The notes beneath the pieces were generated by a model, which was not told the DNA's origin, ran no database searches, and worked only from the letters and a program-made list of their open reading frames with translations. Below are positions 22,001 through 35,313 of a stretch of 64,000 nt of DNA, piece after piece. The stretch is from Steinernema hermaphroditum. Its lineage: Eukaryota > Nematoda > Chromadorea > Rhabditida > Steinernematidae. The position numbers and the translations under genes were made by a program. Where the stretch lies: positions 16,244,001 to 16,308,000 of the forward strand of contig CM059622.1 in NCBI GenBank assembly GCA_030435675.1, read 5' to 3'. Each line of letters begins with the position of its first letter. Position 1 is the first letter of the stretch.

Positions 22001-25000
22001 GTCAGGCCGCATTCAGTTGAAATGAACTTGGATTGTTGACTGTATTCGGGAAAGGAGTGTGTAATTTGATCGGAAGCCTTATCTAATCTATGGAAATTTC
22101 CCACGATAACAGGTCTATTGGCAATCACTTGCAGAATGACCACCTGTGCAAGACCATCATCATTTAGCCATTTGCATTGTTATTGTGTTGATTGGGAATT
22201 AATCAATCAAACTTCACTGTGAAGAATTTGGGTGACAATGCAAAGTCGGATAATAGGCATGAGTGAATGTAGTGGGAACGGCAACCGAACAGTAAAAGTC
22301 CATCGTTCGGATGCGAGACAAATTTGATGTGGATGTGTGCCATGGCATTTTGAAGCCAATTCTCCAAAAAGTCGGTACGCTCAGGAAAGCGCCCTATCAT
22401 ATACAAGCGGCTGTGTACACTGAATAAGAATTGAGGGCCATTTAGGCTAAGTTTGTGTTTAAAACCCTCAGTAGATTCCGGGCAAAATATCTGCGGTTTT
22501 CACGGCATGAAACAGTTCCCAGATATTGAAATCATCTAGAAACAGTAAAGCATCTCTTGAATCTCGCGAGAACGACTGTCCGAAATCGTGCCGGGACCCG
22601 GCCGAAATTTTGTTATTTCATTTGCGAACCTATATTGCTGAGAGGACGTAAAGCATAAGATGCGGAAGTTATTCATATCCTACGGTCTCCTGGTGTTCGA
22701 GGCCTTCTCGGAGCCGGTGTGATCATTGTGATCAACACACAAGGCTAAGGTGAACATCGCAAGGGTATAGATTTTACGTACTTTTGACTCCTCCTCTATT
22801 AATAGGCACTGTCCAGTGCCATGGTTTAGGCTGTCTTGTAGACGGACATAATTTACAAATGCCTGTTTATTTAGGTACATACATTGCCCCCTCACCTGAC
22901 ACTTCGGGCACTCCTTGGTGTTGGCGTTGATCCAGTTGGCCGTCTCGCTGTCGTCACTGCACTTCTTCGCCCACAGCCTCAGCAGCCGGCAATTAACCGG
23001 TTCGTGCCACTCGTGCGAGCATTCGAAACAGAACGTCATGCCGCAGTCACACGTGACGGCCCGAGCCTCAAAGTGCTGCACCTTGATCACTTTGCCACAG
23101 TCCGCACCAGGACACCACTTTAGTAACCTATTGCTCTGAAACGTTCCTTGATCATCAGCGATTGCGGAACGTCGCTTAGGATACCTCGACAAAACTGTAC
23201 ATGATAAGCTTTCTGTACATCTTTCCCATTTGAGGATTTCGCTGGAAGTAGCTGAACACCGTATCGTCGTCGACCGCGTATTCGCACTTGTACGCCGGAC
23301 AGGTCAAGTAGGCGTCGCTGTTGTCGGCCACCTTGTGGCACAAGTAGTTCTCCCAGCAGTCGGAGCAGAACTTGTGCGCGCACTCGAGCCCCACCAGCGC
23401 CGACTGGTCGCAGCAGATGCCGCAGACGCCGAGGGTGACCGCCTCGCGACGTTCCTTCCCGAGGCCGGAGGTGATTGGACAGCGGATGCCCGCATCCTTG
23501 TAGAACTTCTGCTGGTTGTCCGTGTTCTCGTAGTACCTCTCCAGGAGGCTTTCGCGGTTCCACTTGAAGCGGTGCAGTAGGATCCGACAGATCGTCGGCG
23601 GTAGGCCGACTATCACATTGACGTCTGCTATGATCTGTTCCATTTCGGGAATTAGTTGCTCTTGGGCGAGGATCTGAAATGAGCAACTAAGAAATGAGTG
23701 ATTCAACTGTATTCTTATGCTATTCCGAGATTGCGAGTTTCAAGAAGATAAGGGAAGATATTGGCTGATGTAAAACATTCAACAACTGGCTAAAGCATAT
23801 ACTCCACGTCCAAGTATACCCCTTGTAAAGCGTCTAACTATGCATGTATATCTTGAGTCCATACATCCTCGCTAAAACAAATTGCATGGATGTACGTCAC
23901 TTCATCAATATTTGATCGTGTCTTCCCTGTTTCGGGTCGACCAGGCTCCTGAATATTTCATTCGAATACGTTGGAACAAAAGAGATGGAATCCAATCGAT
24001 GACCCAAGATCACAAAGGTCAGGCGATCTTTTCCACCTTATATATATGTCCATGTTTTTCAAAAGAACAGGATTGAATAAACGTGACCTTTTCGAGCAAT
24101 AAAAGTGTCATTTGAATCATTCCAATAAACACAGATTTTATAGGGCGTAACGCACTTGGTTCTATACTCAGGTGCCTCATGGCCCATATTTGTATTTGTT
24201 TTTAAAACATAATGCGATTAGTGGAGGGCTTCTTAACCAGGTGGATGGCACTATAGCAACCCTAGTATTCCAGGACTTCTGTGAGCTGGCAGCATGAAAG
24301 GTCTAGAACGACCGCTCACTCAACTCATTCGGCGAACCTCAGAGAGACAGATTGGACGACCAACACTCGCTGGTGTTTACCGAGCGGTGGTATTTCCATA
24401 GGGGTATTAGCCACTGCACGTGATATCTGATAAGATACACAATCCACAGTAAACTGGCAATCCAGTTTAGACTGCTCGTTGGGATATTCCTCAGAGAGTT
24501 TGACTTTGGATATGTCCATGTGACCATGAATCCATGTCTCTGTCTCATTTATGACAAGAAAGGAGCCTATACCCAGTTTAATACCCACTGATATTTATCA
24601 AAGAGCCACTGATAACACAAATAGTAACTATGCACAAATAATTCAGATGTAATCTGTTGGATATGTTCTATTTTTCAGACTCTTTTGAAATGTGGATCTG
24701 GTCATAAAACGAGTTCATCCGTTTCACTCTGCAAAGCACTTTTTCTGTGTATTACCGCAAAGTTGATTAGGTCAAACGATTAAAGAGAAACGTTGAAGAA
24801 GAGGGAGGACTGATCTGTAAAGCAGCTTAAGAGATTGGTGACCTTAGTGATTCAGACTGGGCAAAAAATAACACTTCACCTAATCCGTTGGTATTTGGGG
24901 CTCGTACGATTCTTATTTTATCGCAAATCCCGACTCACGTGTCAATGTCGATTATCCCTGTGAATCAAGTGGCTCTAGCGTGTGATATTTTTGAAGGTGA

Positions 25001-25982
25001 CCACCAGAAACCATGTTCTTCTATCCATGAGCGGGGGTTAACTGTAAGGTGAATATGTGTCCCGATCAACATGCGGTAAAGGCCCCCAAGAAGTTCATCA
25101 AGACGAACTTGAGCCAAAAGCTGAAAGCTCAAATTGTTCAAGAATGTAGTTTACAGAGGAACTTAAAGAGTGCTGATGTCGTTTCTGAGAAAAATGCCCA
25201 ACGAAAGTCCTTATGTTTCACTGACGTAATTACCCGATCATTAAGGTGAGGGGAAATTTCAGATTTGAGGGTACACTTTGTTTAGGGTAACGTGCATTAT
25301 TCTCCTCAGTGCAGTTACTTGGACTTCAATATCGAACGCTAGCCAGTCCAGGAAGTCAAATTTCTATTCTAGAACCAAGAATCTGAATGGAAATAGTGAG
25401 ATGTTTCAAGTCAAGAGTACGGAAAATAGGCATCAGATTCAAGCAATATCCAAATGATCTGTCTGAAACTGCGGACTCAGATTTGTTGTTTCTGGCTGTT
25501 AGATAAATGTGTCCCGTTAAACACGTCAATTGTTTCTATTTTAGGTGATTAGATGGATAGATGGATTAGATAAGAAATTCGAAAGTGTGTCCATCATTTG
25601 TTCCAAGCACTTCTCTGCAGTTCGCTGACTAGAACTGGCAAACTGGACTCTCGTTCATCCAGAATCTTGTGGCTTATCTTGTGTAATTTTGACATTTTTT
25701 GGGTCTGTTCGAAAGCTGCCTATATCTGCATCATCAGCGGTTAAGCGGCTTGAATTTTGGTAAGAATAAACGTTCGATTTGTCAAGAGCAGATCGCATCA
25801 TTGTACAAGGCAATGGCGGATTATTTCCCAACCTGATAATCGCGATCAGTAGAGTCGCCACGTCCTCCACCGTCCTCCGATCCACTCACGGCCTGCATGA
25901 CGATGCCGTCGTCGTCGGAGGGACATTCGTTGTCGGACTCGATGTCCGAACCGGAGAACGCGGCGTCGTCGTCGAAATCCAT
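19029..25982 (-). CDS. arih1: ARIH1/Ariadne-1-type RBR E3 ubiquitin ligase
   Basis: Model: exons 25833-25982, 23185-23673, 22896-23135, 21133-21387, 20815-21087 and 19029-19133 (complement), 503 residues, all phases agree. RBR ligases take ubiquitin from E2~Ub onto their own RING2 cysteine; ARIH1 is activated by neddylated cullin-RING ligases. Order: acidic Asp/Ser-rich N-terminus (1-50), UBA-like domain (about 55-100), RING1 (from Cys134, CGIC...CAHKFC), IBR (about 214-290, with [13 protein letters not shown] SNRLLKWCP), RING2 (CPKC...DGGCNHM...[13 protein letters not shown]) with catalytic Cys302, then the autoinhibitory Ariadne domain (about 330-490). The N-terminal acidic/glycine stretch is far shorter than in vertebrate ARIH1. 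Introns 3, 4 and 5 differ greatly (1508, 45, 1681 nt); the first is 2159 nt. Introns 3 and 5 share a dispersed repeat. A ttcgttcag acceptor-like site lies about 35 nt before the ATG, followed by a (GA)n run in the leader. Orthology to ARIH1 rather than ARIH2 rests on the RING2/Ariadne match. Confidence 0.96.
20655..20760. repeat. Dispersed repeat copy in Ariadne intron 5
   Basis: This copy reads agaatgggccatattcag, then gattgttttgtgcaaagagg, then cttgcctta.cacctaggaa and cgctac. It pairs with a diverged copy at about 21706-21815 in intron 3 of the same gene, in the same orientation. Neither contains an ORF. Confidence 0.6.
21706..21815. repeat. Dispersed repeat copy in Ariadne intron 3
   Basis: This is a partner of the intron-5 copy: agaatagaccatattaagg, then gattctgtacaatgaggc, then ttgcctttcgacctaggaac and gctat. 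The spacing of the conserved blocks is the same. A separate 112-bp-spaced direct repeat (gatcagtcaatttggct) lies next to it at about 21871 and 21983. Confidence 0.6.
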
Positions 25983-25994
25983 GCTCCTCGACTC

Positions 25995-26660
25995 GTCGGA
26001 CTCTCTCTCTCTCTGAACGAACTTAACGCTTTTCGGGTGCGAACGTAAGTGCACAAAGGGGCGAAATACTTTTTGCCCATCGCGACCGGATCGATAGATA
26101 TGAAGATAGACGAGGAGACAACGTGATCGTCGTCGTGCGAGCACACATAAACAGCCAGTAGTCGAGAAGAGGCCAAAACGCACGCGCTGCAAACAACGTG
26201 CGCGCAACACGACTCCATTAGGGCTGTGAGAAGCGCTACGACGATGACGACGACGACGCAAGGCGACCACCAATCAACAGCGACCACCCTCGAGGCGATC
26301 GGAAGAAGGAATTCGAACTCGAACCAGACGAACGGCCTGTGCCCCTTGGGTCGAGGTTCGGGACGGCTGTGGCGATCGATGGAGGCGTGGCCGGTCCGGA
26401 AGCCGCTAGCGGCGTTGCCAGCTGGTAGGAGCGGCGATGAGTGATGGCGCAGCAGGATTCAGAGATCAAGTCGTCAGCGACACGGAGACAAGTATGACCG
26501 ACGAGAAGACGCCTTCGAGGAGGTCGTTTGGCCGATGATCGTGCTTCGGTCAATCACCTGATCGAACGAGTTCTGTCAGAGGCGCAGAGACAAGAGTTCA
26601 GAGTGGTCTCGACGAGAACGGTCATCACGGATGGAAAGGTCGCACGTTCGGAAATGAAAA
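25995..26660. promoter_or_regulatory. GC-rich 5' region of the Ariadne gene, possibly bidirectional
   Basis: Directly upstream of the Ariadne ATG there is a (CT)n run (about 25999-26013) and then some 600 bp rich in CpG and in gacgacgacg-type triplets. Other start regions here (16.1-16.7, 34.0-34.5, 42.0-42.5 kb) have the same character. A short open plus-strand segment at about 26490-26640 could be a leader exon of a divergent transcript, but it has no in-frame ATG and no visible continuation. Confidence 0.4.
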
Positions 26661-29611
26661 TATTTTTCGGCTTTTGCCTCATTTCACGGCTGATTTATCA
26701 GAATGTCCGGTGTCCTTAGAGGACAGGTGCGTATTGTGAACCGTGTGGGCTATTGTATCGATTTTTTCCTAGACTGTTTATTAACATTAATAACTAATTT
26801 CGTATATCTGTATATTTCAATACAAAAAAACGTGATTGTCACATTGAACATTGTACAGTATGTGATCGCGTGTCGCCGTTTGTCATCGCGCACGACGCAT
26901 TATTTCGATATACGGTCATCGAATTTGTGATGCGACCGATTATGAACGATACGCTCCGCGGTGGTACTTGCAAAAAGTTGTGAATTTAATGGGCTCGATT
27001 TTGTATGTGGTTAATTTTCAAACTGATGTCTTTTCGGCGATGGTGCTCATTCGATGAAACACCTAATGCACTTAGCGGTACTCTTCAAATGCAGAAAAAT
27101 CTCAATAGAATACAAACCGTGAATACAATATGAAAGATGGTGACATTCTAGTGCACAATGGCGGTATCCTCAGAATCTGGAAACCATAAAACGGCCTAAT
27201 AAGGGAGGGTATCCAAGTGCCTTTCCTTGCAAGCGATTCAGTGACGTTTCGTGAGACGAATAATATTTGACGAAATGCAGTGAATCGAACCGAGCCAATT
27301 TCTAGCTAGACTCGTAATTCCGCACCGACAGAGCTCACAGAGCTTCACTCAACTGGCTCCATAAAAAACCGAGCCGACGTGAGCTAGGGAGGGCCAGGAG
27401 GGCTAAGCCCAAATTCGAGGGAACAATTGTGACTGTTCGCGAGTAGCGGTGTGAAGACAGTGCAGACGATCAGAGAAAAGGGTGGAGAAAAGTGTGGACT
27501 TTTCTGTTTCCTAGCCGGATGAAGCTGGAGAGTCCAGTGGCCATATGACACTGTATCCAAAAACAAATTGAAGCCCAAATTGGCATGAAAATGACATCTT
27601 TGATTGTGCTTCTATGGTATCAAATGTCATTCTTGGATATGCCACTCCGACGCTTTGATTTTTCGCTGTTTTATATCAGCTACAAATGATAACATGATCT
27701 TCCTTTAATTGTGAGAAATTTATATCGATATGACAAAAAACGGGACATGATTGCATTCCAAAAGACGGACCACTTTCGTCATCTAATTAACAAAATTGAC
27801 CGATCATAGTGTGACACTACATAATATTTATGAGTCACAGAACTCGACATTTTCAACGTTCCATGATCTTTCCATATCTAAGCCATCCCTTGGTAAACAA
27901 TTTGTTTGCTAGAACAAAAATTCGTCATCAGCATCAGGCGCGTTAGAAATTGAAAATAGATTAATCACTGCCCGTATGAGTAACATCGTGAATTAAAGCG
28001 AACCTCGATTGACCTATTCTGATTCAATTTAACCACAAATTCGAGCCCAGCGTTCTTTACTCATTGTCGAGAAACAAAAATCGAAAATTCCGAAACCGAT
28101 TACAGAAAACAAAGATTAGGGCAGTCATGCATCCCGTTCTCCATGTAAACATCCCTTCTGAAAGTGGCACAGACGAGGCGAAATTAGGAATTGGTTAGGG
28201 TTAGGCAAGAATGGGAAAGCCACAGAGCACAAGTGGGCATTTCTCTGCCTTTCACTTTCGTTTTAAAGTTGGAAAGATTAGGGTGTCATCACCAAGCAGA
28301 CATGTTCGAAAATGACCCTTCAATGTGTCCATTTACAGGTCAGCAACAAGATTTTAAAATGCCTTGCTTAGAACGATTTTGGAAGGATAAGACACGAATG
28401 ATTGGCAAAGGAGCGACCGCAAATGAACCGCTCTCAGACGTGAATTGCTACTTCTCGTGGTCGAGATCTTTGTAGTCCTAAAAGTCTTACACCACATAGA
28501 TCGGCTCCGTAGAATTTGCACTTTTAAACCTAAGCGAATTCCGTAGATAGAGCAAGGCTCTAAGTCACTCTGAGCAGTTCCCCAAGCTCCATGACCAAAC
28601 CACTTAGATTTGTCACTTTGGTTCCGCTTCCCCGCATCAGCGACCTTTGCACTTAAGCTATTGAACCGAACATTAAATATCACACCCCGGAGAGTACGCT
28701 GCTAGTTTGAGGCTAACGCTTTTCCCGTCGACATTTCATCATGCTTCACTCTAGGGACAACGGCGGCGTTTGCCGCAACTTTTGGACTTTGTCGCATCTC
28801 GCTTCGACAGCTGCCCAATCGAAGCAGTTGTTTTCCTTAATTTCCTAGGTTCGGCACCTCATCGCAATTATCCAACTGCCTTCGATTCGTCCCTTTTTTC
28901 GAATTGGCGTTGTGCAGTAGATGACCCACCACCTAGTTCTGTGCTGTAAGTGTAACGGTACAATCTGTCGGCCTTGATCTTGACAACGCCGTGTTTCTTT
29001 GTGTCACATTGTCGCGGCGGTCAACTTCTTCCGTTCCGTCGGGCGCCACCGCATAACACGAATAGTTGCCGAATAGGGGGTCGAAACCAAATGACCCATC
29101 AAGGGCGGCGCACAAAAAAAAAACGTGCGCACGAACGATTTTTACGCGACTTTTTGTAACATTTCACCGTAACACCGATCTTAACGACCCTTCGATGGCC
29201 GTTCCGAAGGCATAATGAGATCAGCCGAGACAGGGCTATCTTGAGACCGATTTGCAGGCACGTTGAAATGATAATACGTGAGATAAACTAAAAATAGTCA
29301 GTCTGCTAAGTGCAGAGTGTTTGTGTTTTGAAGGAATTGGTCGATTCTATAGCGTTGTTTATGGGACCCCGACAATCTTTGTCTGGGGTTCGAAACAACA
29401 TATTTTTCTTTTGGCGAGCTTGACTCTCCTCAAGACTAAACGGATATAACCGCGCCATACGAGGTACTTATCCATATTTGTTATAATGTTCTGTAAATAG
29501 GGTTGTCATATACTTGAACACACTCGATCTAAAGACTGATAGTGAATCAACAAGTGCCAGAAAAGTACCAACAGCTAGTAGTACAACTTGTAAAGCTTGT
29601 GCCGCGTATTC

Positions 29612-29678
29612 TTGTTTGGCTAATTGGTAGCGTGTTGGCATGCCACGCTGGAGGTCAAGGGTTCAGTCACCAATGCCG
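29612..29678 (+). repeat. tRNA-like / tRNA-derived sequence
   Basis: An A-box-like TGGCTAATTGGTAGCG is followed by a potential anticodon stem GCGTG/CACGC with an oversized nine-base loop, then GGTC and a degraded B box GGTTCAGTCAC. The acceptor stem does not pair. It is best read as a tRNA pseudogene or a tRNA-derived SINE head; no SINE body or A-tail was seen. Confidence 0.35.
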
Positions 29679-30214
29679 TCTGCCGTTTGACAACCCTATC
29701 TGTAGTGTAGGACAACCTTTTGGCGCTAGGTCCATCGTTAGATAATGAATAGGAAGGTGTGATACCCATGATAAGAAAAACTGTAATTAAATTCGATAAA
29801 AATAATAAAAACATCAGTCTACCAACGAAGTTCAACGAAGAGAGTTTGAGTCTATTTCTAGTGTCAAAGGCTTATGGTATGGTATGGTATTGTGTGGTTT
29901 ATTAATTTGGCCAGGGTACGGTTTATTCAATGCAAGACCTTTCTAGACGTTTATTTGGTTGAAATAGTCTAACAGGGAACTGAAGTGGTCAACGACTTGA
30001 TATGAATCTCGAGACGAATGACGTTCCAGATCGTAATGATAATTTGTTTTTCCAGATGAAAAGAAAGACGTTATGTCTTCATAACCTCATGCAATACACT
30101 ACAAATAAGGTTATCCTTTCGGGTCTGGACACTGGAAAATATTTGTGTTTTCTTGTAAATCGGCGTAGAGTAGTGGCGGTATAAATTTTCTTAGACGACG
30201 AGTTATTAATGAAG

Positions 30215-30262
30215 TTTTTTTTGATGTCGATGTTCTGTGTTTTTTTTGATGTCGATGTTCTG
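30215..30262. repeat. 24-bp perfect tandem duplication
   Basis: The segment ttttttttgatgtcgatg plus ttctgt occurs twice head to tail with a two-base junction, in non-coding DNA. The lack of divergence suggests recent slippage or unequal exchange. Confidence 0.8.
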
Positions 30263-31819
30263 TTTTTGACCTGCCCATAAACATTTATCTTTAGAATTCG
30301 TTATCGTCAAACTGCAATGTAGACAAAACAAAAGGTCGTTTATGAGAAAAGGGTGTCTTTAAAGCGGCACGTCACCAAACAAATAAGAAATGAAGTACGT
30401 GACGCACGTTTACGTTCGTATATCTCGGCTTCGATGGTGCACACCAGCACGTCGTGGAGATTGATTAGCTATCAGTCCTCTGAATTCTAAGTTGGCCAGG
30501 GTGTCACGCCCAATAGTTGACTACAAGTATAGCGACACGCTATGATAGTTCCTCTAGAATAGGAGAAAAAAAATCATTTTATTGTGCTTTAAAGTGGACA
30601 AGAAGGCGTCGTTTTTGTTGACAACAGCAGGCTTAACGGAAAATGCAAATATTTATTCTTGTTCCTCCAAGCGTCTTCAAAGCCTTCATATTCTACATGA
30701 TCGTGCTGTTCTCGTCAACTTTTCGACAACCGTGTACCAGCCGTTTGCATCCTGTTTAAAGTGCTTTAACTAAGAGTAGGAGGCATCACGTAAAAGTGTT
30801 AGGTAGCATCTGGTGGGGATAGTTTTTGGAATGCTAGGCTGGCCTGTGTCAGGGGATTCGTATTGACCTGGTTCCTCGTGCGCGGCACTTTCTAATAGTT
30901 GTAGCCAAGCTGCATTCTTTCCTGCGTAAAATACGCGTAAGTCATTGATGAGGTCATGAAGACTGATGGTACCTGCAGGGTACTTGATTGGAGTTTGTTT
31001 AAGCGTAGATGAGGTCCTAAAGACTGATAATGATATGTTGTTTTTCCAGTTGAAAAGAAAGACGTCACATCTTTTTTTTCGTGGCCAAGTCTGAAGAAGT
31101 AAACAATTCACGAAATGAGCCTTGCTGTGTTACATGATATCTGTTATTCAATCTCTGTCGGATCCACGACGATAGAGGAAGTGTAATCAGAAGCTTATGT
31201 TCTCAGGTTCCGCGTTCAGGTGTGTAAATCAGCTTATAGGTGGACTAAAACCAGTATAGGCCTTCTTAAGTGTGTGAGAGTTCATCAGAACACCAATTTG
31301 TGTAGGATACATGGTCGATAAACATTGCCAATACGCCCTTTTTATCTATAATCGGAAGAGTCGTTTTCGCCTCTTTAAGTGGGTGCCATTCATCGGGCGA
31401 TACGTTACTCCACCTCTCGATATATGTATTTTCTAAAGTCAAAATCAAAGTTCGAGGTCATAGTACATCCTTTCTCTTAAAACGGTCCCATATGTCAATA
31501 GTAATGTATCGAAGCGAAGCCGTTTAGATAGAGTTTCCGTCTCTCCCCCCCCCATGCCGTCGTCTAGGCAATAAGCAATTTAAATGCAAAAAAACGGCCG
31601 TTGTCTCCGCGGCAATTTGTATAATTTGAGAGCCATTCGGCGCCATTTAAACGAACGCCTCTAGTGGCCGATCAATAGTTCTCTGTTCATCATGCGCATA
31701 ATACGCTATTTTACGGGTAATACTTCATGCATCGGTGCCTCGGTGTCTTCACGAGGCAATTTCGGCCCTATTCAGACGGCACTGTTGAGTGTGGGTCTAT
31801 GTTATTAGGCAGCTGGCAC

Positions 31820-32490
31820 GGCATAGCATGTCATTCTATGAGAAGTTCCTGATGTTTTCCCCATATGGGAACCTTGGGGAACCCTTTAACCTGGTCCCTT
31901 TGAGGTAAGAGGACCCTGCAGCCTGGTCCAAAAGTAATCTTGACCTCAGAGAAGCCTTTTTCCAAGAGCTGGCATCAGTTGTTCGTCTCTAAGCTAATTC
32001 TTAGCATTTGGTAAGACATGAAGCAGTGTCAAGGTCGTATCGATGAAATCCTTGGAAGAGTTAGATGTCTTGATTAGGACGGACACTGAGAAGTCCTAAC
32101 CTTCCCAAGGTAAGTTCTTTAGCACACCATCAACTTCCTATTGAGGGTTGATCTCATTAACAAATGTAGCATTTTGTAACATCTGTTCGCCATAATTTCA
32201 TGAGGCATCATTGTATGAGGCGACTGGCGTTTTTCATGTCTAACTCTTATATGGCAACCTTGGAGAATCCGTTAACCTGTTCCCTTTGACCTACACCCTG
32301 GTCCAAAAGTAAATTCAGTCCTTTAGACCTCAGGGCTCCCTGGCCCTTTTCTAAGAAAGCATTTGGCAAAAGATTAAGCATTATCAAGGTCGTATTAATG
32401 AATTTCTTGGGAGCTTGGTTTACGCTAATTAGGGCACACTGACAAGAGTCCTAACCTTCCAAAGGCCAGTTCTTTGGCACACCTAACTCC
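31820..32490. repeat. Diverged direct duplication, spacing about 386 bp
   Basis: The anchor ccttggggaaccctttaacc at 31872 recurs as ccttggagaatccgttaacc at 32258. Further collinear matches are ccctttga, ctggtccaaaagtaa, gacctcag, catttgg.aa, tcaaggtcgtat, ttcttgg/tccttgg and gtcctaaccttcc(c)aagg. Both copies are non-coding and heavily diverged, so this is an old duplication. Confidence 0.7.
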
Positions 32491-34030
32491 TACGAGTTTC
32501 TATAACATTTGTTCACCATAAATGGGGCATTTTAGGTTGAAATGACTATTATTTTTCGTGGTCAACTTCGCCGATCGAATTTGTTGACCTATAAAAGGTG
32601 CTTTTTCTGCAAAATCTAGATAACGCTTTACAGAATTGGGTGTTTCGAACGGGTGAAAATTACAGCGCCCTAGTGAACCCAGGTGACGCAATTGCGGCGA
32701 TGACCAGCAATTAGGATTGGCATCCCCGAGATCGCAAAATCAAGTTTTGCGCAAACCGTTTCGCACCGTCTAGACACGAAATCGCCGTCTAGACCATCCG
32801 ACCGTCGTCGTCGATCACACTCTGCGCAGTCGTCTGAGCTCTGATCGTCTGTTTTCTGTTTTATTTTTCGCGGGATGATTAAAGATTCTCCAGCATCTGG
32901 GGATCGATTCGCTCCGAATTTACAAAAAAAACTTCGAAATTCCACTTCCCATCTTTCTAATCGATCCGATTACAAACTGTGAAAAACCGACGAAACGAAT
33001 TTCCGTGAAGTGATCGCAAAAAAATGTAGTAGAAACTAGGGCAAGTGGGTGCCTTGTGTAATGGGTGGAACTAGAGACATATCCGTGAAAGATCGTAGTT
33101 TCTGTGCTGGGACTATGACATGAGAGTTAGGAGATATTTCATGAGATCCACTCATAGAGGGACCGACCCTTTCTAGGACATCTAGTCAGAAACACAAACA
33201 TGTCAAAGTGCAATCCTCTAAAGGGACTAATGTGCTTATAAACTGATCGTAAAACGTGCTCGTCCCCTCCCTAAGCAAAACTTAATGCATTTTGAACATG
33301 GCCTATCTACATTTTGGGCTTTAGGAGACGTGCCTTCATCATCCAACCAGTTGAAGCACTTCACGAATTCGTTGTTTCTCAAAGCGTAACATTTTGGTTT
33401 AGTGGCAAATCACCACTTCTTGAGATATGTTATTTACTGGTATATTTACAGAAAATGAAATAGAATTGCGATGAATATAGTCACTGCTTTCATGAACTAA
33501 CAGTATAATTTATTAGTTCCTTGACTGTATGTATGTTCTAGTTATGCTTACTTCCCGAAGAATTTTGATTTTCAAGAGAATACACATTGAGAGAAGAGGC
33601 ACGAACGGATCGGATCGGTTCAGTAGTTCAACGGCTGAGCGGCCATCCGGCTGCACCAGCTGATACCCATCTCTACGTACATTGACCGGATTACCCTGAC
33701 TGACGGTTGCTATCAAAAAGGCGCTAAAATGAGAAAAATGCATCCGGAAAAAGGTCATTTGTTCTCCCACGTGGGTTCCACCAACTTACAGGCGAAAAAC
33801 GATGACTTCTAGCGGCCCAAATACGGTATTTGCTGTCAGTAATTCATCGAGTAAATCACCCTTCTGTCAAAGACATAAGGAACCATCTCAAAATCGCCTT
33901 GTCAGCCCAATGTCACTCAAGCACAATCACTCTCTTTCAAGTTTGTGCCCAAAACCATTAAAATTGTTTTTTGTTCGTTTGCCAAAAAATAGAAACGGGC
34001 CAGACTTCTTCTTCTCGTCTTCTTCCTCTC

Positions 34031-35313
34031 TTCGTTCCAATCTCATTTTCTAGCGAGATCGCCCCATTGGACGGCACAAGTGCTCCTCTTCCGTCCTTTG
34101 TCCCCCTTCGGCATGTGTGTCTCTGACCGATCCGGGACCAACGTGTGCCTGTTACGCGTGTGCGCGTTCTCACCTTTTGGCGTGTGCGCGCGCGCGGCGT
34201 TTTTCCAACCTATTCGCAATGGTCGTCTTTTTCAGCAGCAGCCGATTGCATGATTGCAATTTAATGATACTTACATCTCGCCTCGCTCCACCGCCTACTC
34301 CAGACACCTCGCGCCGCCGCTGCCGCTCCACAACGTCACCATCTATCACATCGGTGTGAGCGTCGTCGTTTTGGGGTCAGCGAGAATCGCCGGCGTCCAC
34401 CCCGCGCGCGCTCCGAAGAAGAGCGGCCAGCCGAGAAGAGCAGTTGTGGATTTGCGCCTCCGGCCGTCAAGGGGGCGATGATCATCGTCTCCGCCGGCGA
34501 CGTCGTCGTGTCCTGAAAAATTTGAAAATCTAAACGATCATGTTGTTGCAGTCTGAAGGCGCGTCGGTTGAGGAGAGCAGTGGCCTGATGGGAGTGACCG
34601 TTGTCAGTACCGTCACCTCGCGCTCCAGCAGTGGAGTGTCCAGCACGTCGTCCATGGGCTTCGGCGAGAGTTGTCGCATGCCGTCCACCTCTTCTAGGTA
34701 CGTGTTGTTATTACGGTTCGTCCGGAATCGCCACTAAGGGTATGATCGTAGAAGTCATCGGTTTTTTTGCGTTGTTTAAACAGTGAACGCCCACAGCTAT
34801 CACACAGTGTCGGCGATCAACCTGAACGCCACATTTTAGCAAAGCTGTGTCATCTCTATGAATCATAGGCCTACTTCTGGTCCAAAGAGGTCCAATCGAA
34901 TCCAACACTCTCTTCCTACTCGGTATTACAGGCGCTCTAGAGCTCCTATATCTCTAGATCCCTTTGCTAAGCGATATTTTCATTGTCAAAGGTGTTATAC
35001 ACATCAAAAATAACAGTTTTTTAAATTTAAAGACTCGGGCTGTATATTGATTGTCGCCTTTATCCGTGTCCTAGAACGGGATTTTCGCCGCTTTTTTGAC
35101 ATTTTCATGTTGTAGAACGTACGCGGAATCCTACTGTAGCCACGTTCTGCTAAATTTTTTGGCTAATTTACGGAAATAAAGCGAGTTTTTTCAAATTTCA
35201 GTCTCAAATTTACCGTAGTCTCGGATCGGGATCGTTGGTCTCGTAACGAAATACCTGTACCCTCTGCATAATAGCGCAAAACGCGCGCCGACGCCGTGTG
35301 TGGCCGGCGCGAG
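34031..35313 (+). promoter_or_regulatory. Upstream region of NAA60 with a possible alternative first exon
   Basis: A GC/CpG-rich stretch with a (CG)n run (about 34189-34198) occupies 34030-34520. An ORF from ATG 34540 (Ser/Thr-rich) ends at a strong donor, tctag|gtacgt, at 34697, in a phase that would join in frame to an internal acceptor at 35357 (tattctag|c). The main start proposed here is ATG 35314, which lies 112 nt behind the acceptor caaatttcag (35201). Both arrangements are possible; the 35314 start gives a family-typical length. Confidence 0.4.

Larger units (their letters stand above)
26661..34030. other. Gene desert between the Ariadne gene and NAA60
   Basis: About 7.4 kb of AT-richer DNA without a credible coding exon; all frames are under 115 codons and lack domains. 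It contains a tRNA-like sequence (about 29612-29678), (TATGG)n at about 29873-29889, a 24-bp tandem duplication (30215-30262), a diverged duplication (31820-32490) and a C-run near 31540. I see no transposase or reverse transcriptase remnants. Confidence 0.55.

Noticed and set aside
26490..26640. Open plus-strand segment upstream of the Ariadne gene
   Set aside because: It starts after a stop with no in-frame ATG, and no acceptor or downstream exon could be chained to it.
28191..28475. 94-codon plus-strand frame in the gene desert
   Set aside because: It opens on a GTG codon, which is not a eukaryotic start, and has no domain or splice context.
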